Source of the DNA: Parus major
Taxonomy: Eukaryota > Chordata > Aves > Passeriformes > Paridae
Direction of reading: 5' to 3'
Length of the DNA stretch: 64,000 nt
NCBI RefSeq assembly: GCF_001522545.3
Contig: NC_031771.1
Span: 65,802,792 to 65,866,791, forward strand
Position numbers and translations under genes: made by a program
The notes under the pieces: model-generated
Database searches by the model: none
Seen by the model: the letters and a program-made list of their open reading frames with translations, nothing else
Told to the model about the DNA's origin: nothing
Part shown: positions 60,796 to 64,000 of the stretch, piece after piece
Layout: every line of letters starts with the position of its first letter
How positions within the stretch are numbered: position 1 is the first letter of the stretch

Positions 60796-62721
60796 TTAAC
60801 AGGTCATTGCACACTCCACTGAATTCCTTCTGCTGTGCCCTTTAAAGAGCTGCTTGAAGAATTGGCTGACACAGAGGGAGTTAAAAGTCAGGCACCCACC
60901 TTCCAGGCATGTGGCTTGTGCCAGCAGCCCTTTAGATCTTTTTAACTTTATCAGTCTTTCAAGTTTTTGAGCAAAAATCTTATTAAAATGCTATAACTAT
61001 TATGCTGGCTGGCATCTTTTTGTTGCTCTGCCTTTTTTTCTTTCCATTTTTCTCTGCCAATCTGATAAATAAATTATGCTTTTTTTGAAGGCACCTCGGT
61101 GTTGACCTTGGGTTCTCCAAGTGATCTGTGACCTAACACCTTCTGCATCCTCAGCCCCATCTCCAGGCTATCATTATACACAAGGCAGGGTTTTTTTCTG
61201 CAAATTGTTCCCATGGATTTGGCTGTTTTAAAGTGATTGGGTGACACTGAAGTGCTCAGATAAGACCTCAGTTGTTCTCTGCTGGACTGTGACACTCTCC
61301 ACCCTCTGACCCCACGGCCCCTGTGACATTTCACTCTTTCATATTCAGTTAACAGCCATAAATCCATGGTTGAATATTAATGGCACTCCAAGTTTCAGAG
61401 CTGGCTCAGCCTGTTAGATTATTAGCAAAAGGCAGAGATTTTGCAGTGGATTGGGCACAGCTCTCTCCTTGGAGAGCAGAGCCACCAGGGTTATCTCAAA
61501 TCTGCCCAGGAAAGGATGCTCAGATAAGGAACATGGTTATATCCCTTTGGACTAAGCCAAGCACGCTGCCACAGGATTCCTAAAATATTTAGGATTACAC
61601 TCTTATCTTATTTGTCTTTGGAGGAACTTTGCATAGCGTGAAGTCAGCAAATAAATGGTTTATTTTGCTTAATTTCTCATTAACATAAACCAGTTTTCGG
61701 TACTAGGAGAGTCCTTGGCTTGATGTCACACTGAAGTCTGAGAAACGCTGAGGTTTTGGGCAAGTTTAACACAATTGAAAAACTATGGAATGCTTTGGTT
61801 CTGTCGTTTAGCTCAAGTACACTCTGCTAAAGTAAACACTGATTATTCTCTCTTCCCCTCCCAGCATTGTTACCTCAGTTGCTCCATCACCTTGACATCG
61901 TTGATAAATGGGTGTAAATGACAAATGCTAATAAATTCCTGGGCCATTCACACAGGTCAAGAAAACAAGCAAACAGAAGATTAATAAAACTGAATCAGAT
62001 ACTGTCTGCAGAATAATCAAAGTATTGAAACACAACCTCTTGCTGTTTGTAATAATGAATGTTTGTAAATCACTGTTGCCACATGAGATCGTTCAGCATC
62101 TCTTCTGCCTTATAACTTTCAGCCTAATTTTAGTAATGAGTGTTTTTCCAGTCAAACAATGTTCCTTAGATTTAAAGTTAGCAGATTAATATGCACATCA
62201 AAAATAAGTATATCACCTCTAATATTTCCCTTGTGGCCAGGTTTTACTTTGCCTGACTGAATCTTTATGTCTAATTAATTCTGGTGTGATTACAATTTGC
62301 CAGATTAAACAATGTGGAGTAAAAAAACAGATCCACAGAAGTTCTTTGCAAGCAGGAGTGATGTATGAAATCTTGGTGACTTCCAAGACCTGTTGCAGCC
62401 TCCATATAATTTTTGTAAGGTTTAACATCTCTCCTGTTGGTCCCTGCCAAAGCCACCAATCAGCACAGGAATTAATCCCTCTCTGGAAGTTTTAGGATGC
62501 CACAAGTGCACTTAGGGTGCCAGAGGCTGGGTGAAACTTCAGCTCTGGTAGATCCAGAAGTTGTCTGCAGTGCTATTCTTCTAAAAAACCCCAAAACGCC
62601 TAAGCTAAATAAATTTTACATTTAATTTCTAGCATTTAGTTGCAACTACTAATATTCATTTTCTATTCTATTTGCCCAAGGAATTGGCAACAAAGTGTGG
62701 TGGCAATATAAGAAATAGTCA
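60796..62721. other. Unique AT-rich sequence, candidate conserved non-coding
   Basis: About 1.9 kb without gene or repeat. From about 61600 to 62280 it is AT-rich, free of low-complexity runs, and holds many TAAT-type homeodomain words and ATAAA motifs, a texture often seen in conserved non-coding elements. Conservation cannot be judged from one sequence. Confidence 0.4.
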
Positions 62722-62878
62722 CAGATTTGATGGAGTCACCATCCCTGGAACTGCAGAAAATGTGTGGATATGGCACAGGAAGATATGACTTAGTGGTGAA
62801 AAAGGTGGTGGTGTTGGGTTGAAGGCCAGACTTGGTGATGTTCAGGTTTTAATGATTTTGTGAGTCTGTGATTCTATT
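62722..62878 (+). mobile_element. CR1 LINE 3' fragment (type b)
   Basis: Reads 'atggagtcaccatccctgga', 'tgtgtggatatggcacagga', 'gtggtggtgttgggttgaag' and 'ttaatgattttgtgagtctg', finishing in 'tgtgattctatta', two tail units. About 155 bases remain, with moderate divergence. Confidence 0.92.
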
Positions 62879-63590
62879 ACTTGATTCCGAGAAAAAGCCT
62901 TTGGAGCAACCTGTGCCTCAGTTTCCACTCTGGTGGACCCCAGTTTAGGAACTGAGAGGAATTTGTGAACATAATCCAGCGTGCTGACACTTCCCAGGCA
63001 CTTCTGCCACACACATCCTTGGAGTTTCTGCCACTCATGTTCATAAATCACAGCCCCAGTGCTCCAGACCATCTGTGCCCTGACCACCACAGGTCCCATT
63101 CCTGTTGCTGTAATTCCAATTATGTGTATTTTTACCATCTCTCCTGGTTTTCAGTTACACATAATGATCTCTACAAAGATGTGCCGTTTATTTATAGCTT
63201 ATAAGGGACCCAACAATGCAAGGCAGACTGCACTAAAAGAAGCAGCTTGTTCTCACTTTTTGTTCTCCATCCTTTTGTTTGCTGAACAATCCAACATGTT
63301 TTTGCAGCTCTTTTGAATTTTCCAGACCGTTAACTGCCCACAATTGTATTTTCTGAGTGAGCCTTGTAACTTCTTTGTAAAATACTCCACTATAACTCCT
63401 TTTACATGTACAAAGACAATTTTTTTCCTTCCCCTCACAGAAAACATCCTAAATTGTGCAAAAATGGGAAGTCAAGTGTAAGAGAGACACTCTGACTGTT
63501 CTCACCTTGTTCTTCACCTGCCAAAGAAGAAGTTGGTCTCATCTCCTCCCTCCTCCCATGTCTTCAGCTACACCAATGCAAGCACAGAAT
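62879..63590. other. Unique sequence
   Basis: Nothing recognised. Confidence 0.5.
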
Positions 63591-63656
63591 CATGTTTGGT
63601 GTTTGTTTTCCATCATGTTTGGTGTTTGTTTTCCATCATGTTTGGTGTCTGTTTTC
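63591..63656. repeat. 23-base minisatellite, about 2.9 copies
   Basis: The unit CATGTTTGGTGTTTGTTTTCCAT is present as two identical copies (63591-63613, 63614-63636) and a third partial copy with one T-to-C change (63637-63656). The near identity suggests a recent duplication. Confidence 0.95.
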
Positions 63657-64000
63657 CTCTGCCTTTCCCTGTCTCCCTCTATCCGGCTCTAAGAGCTGCT
63701 GAGATTTCTGGATGCTTATAGAGTGTTGTTTTTTTTTTTAATTCCTCATGTTCCTAGAAGCCTCATTGCCACTACAGAAACCCAGACCATCGTCTTTTAT
63801 TTTTCTTTGACTTCACTTTCTCCACCACCCCCCACTCTGCTTTCAGCAGGTTAGAAACTCAACATCTCCATCAGCACTAAAAATGCCCCCCATGACCAAC
63901 TCTGGGGTAAAGCAGAGAGCCCTCAAAGGAACGTGCTTCACTTTTTTGTGTGTCCTGGCTCAGTGCTCTGAAGTTTTCAGCATGCCCCATATCAGGAAGC
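63657..64000. other. Unique sequence to the window end
   Basis: No gene or repeat recognised apart from a T run at 63728-63739. Confidence 0.5.

Noticed and set aside
1..64000. Endogenous retrovirus or LTR elements
   Set aside because: No paired LTRs, primer-binding site, polypurine tract or gag/pol-like frame could be recognised; a solo LTR of an unfamiliar family cannot be excluded without a library search.
1..64000. tRNA, rRNA, snRNA or microRNA genes
   Set aside because: No A/B-box pair with a cloverleaf, no rRNA core words and no long imperfect hairpin were noticed by eye; a covariance-model scan would be needed to exclude small RNAs.

Overview
The window looks like non-coding DNA from a bird, most probably a songbird (Passeriformes). 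The evidence is the repeat content. The recognisable interspersed repeats are almost all short, 5'-truncated CR1 LINEs ending in the avian (ATTCTRTG)n tail. Several carry body wording that I associate with passerine CR1 copies, such as 'gccagggcctgcccaccctcacag'-type segments and 'tggctgcccctggatccctggaag'-type segments. There are no SINE-Alu/B1 elements, no recent full-length retrovirus and no bacterial gene organisation. The songbird assignment is an inference; the bird assignment is firmer.

I found no protein-coding exon, rRNA or tRNA that I can support. The open reading frames are short, spread over all six frames, mostly lack recognisable domains, and many of the longer ones start at non-ATG codons, run through assembly gaps or read antisense through CR1 copies. 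The window is therefore either intergenic (a gene desert) or inside a very long intron; the sequence alone cannot tell which.

Layout: 1-4798 is unique sequence with two CR1 copies (1895-2290 plus, 2881-3378 minus) and ends in a GC-box palindrome just before a 775-base run of N (4799-5573). 5574-20 kb holds scattered CR1 fragments, an (ATTTT)n, an AT dinucleotide tract, a (GTTT)n and a cluster of retained CpGs near 17.1 kb. 21-22.6 kb carries two CR1 copies, the second being the longest here and reaching back into the end of the reverse-transcriptase ORF. 22.6-45 kb is mostly unique sequence with CR1 copies at roughly 27.4, 31.2, 32.7, 34.1, 38.5, 42.0 and 43.5 kb, plus an older, very diverged CR1/L3-like piece at 27.0 kb. 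A second gap of 711 N (44671-45381) abuts a (GGGAA)n tract. 45.5-64 kb has a perfect 23-bp palindrome, CR1 copies at 53.3, 55.3, 60.6 and 62.7 kb, a probable MIR-like ancient SINE at 58.5 kb and a 23-bp minisatellite at 63.6 kb.

The CR1 copies fall into at least three 3'-end types: (a) 'ggttggaagggacc / ccatgggcagggacacc' type; (b) 'gtggcacttggggacatgg / gatcttaaaggtcttttcc' type; (c) 'gatccttgtgggtcccttcc / caggatattc' type. Both orientations occur, as expected from independent insertions. No previously undescribed biological system is evident. The items most worth checking are a few candidate regulatory clusters and inverted repeats, and what is hidden in the two gaps.
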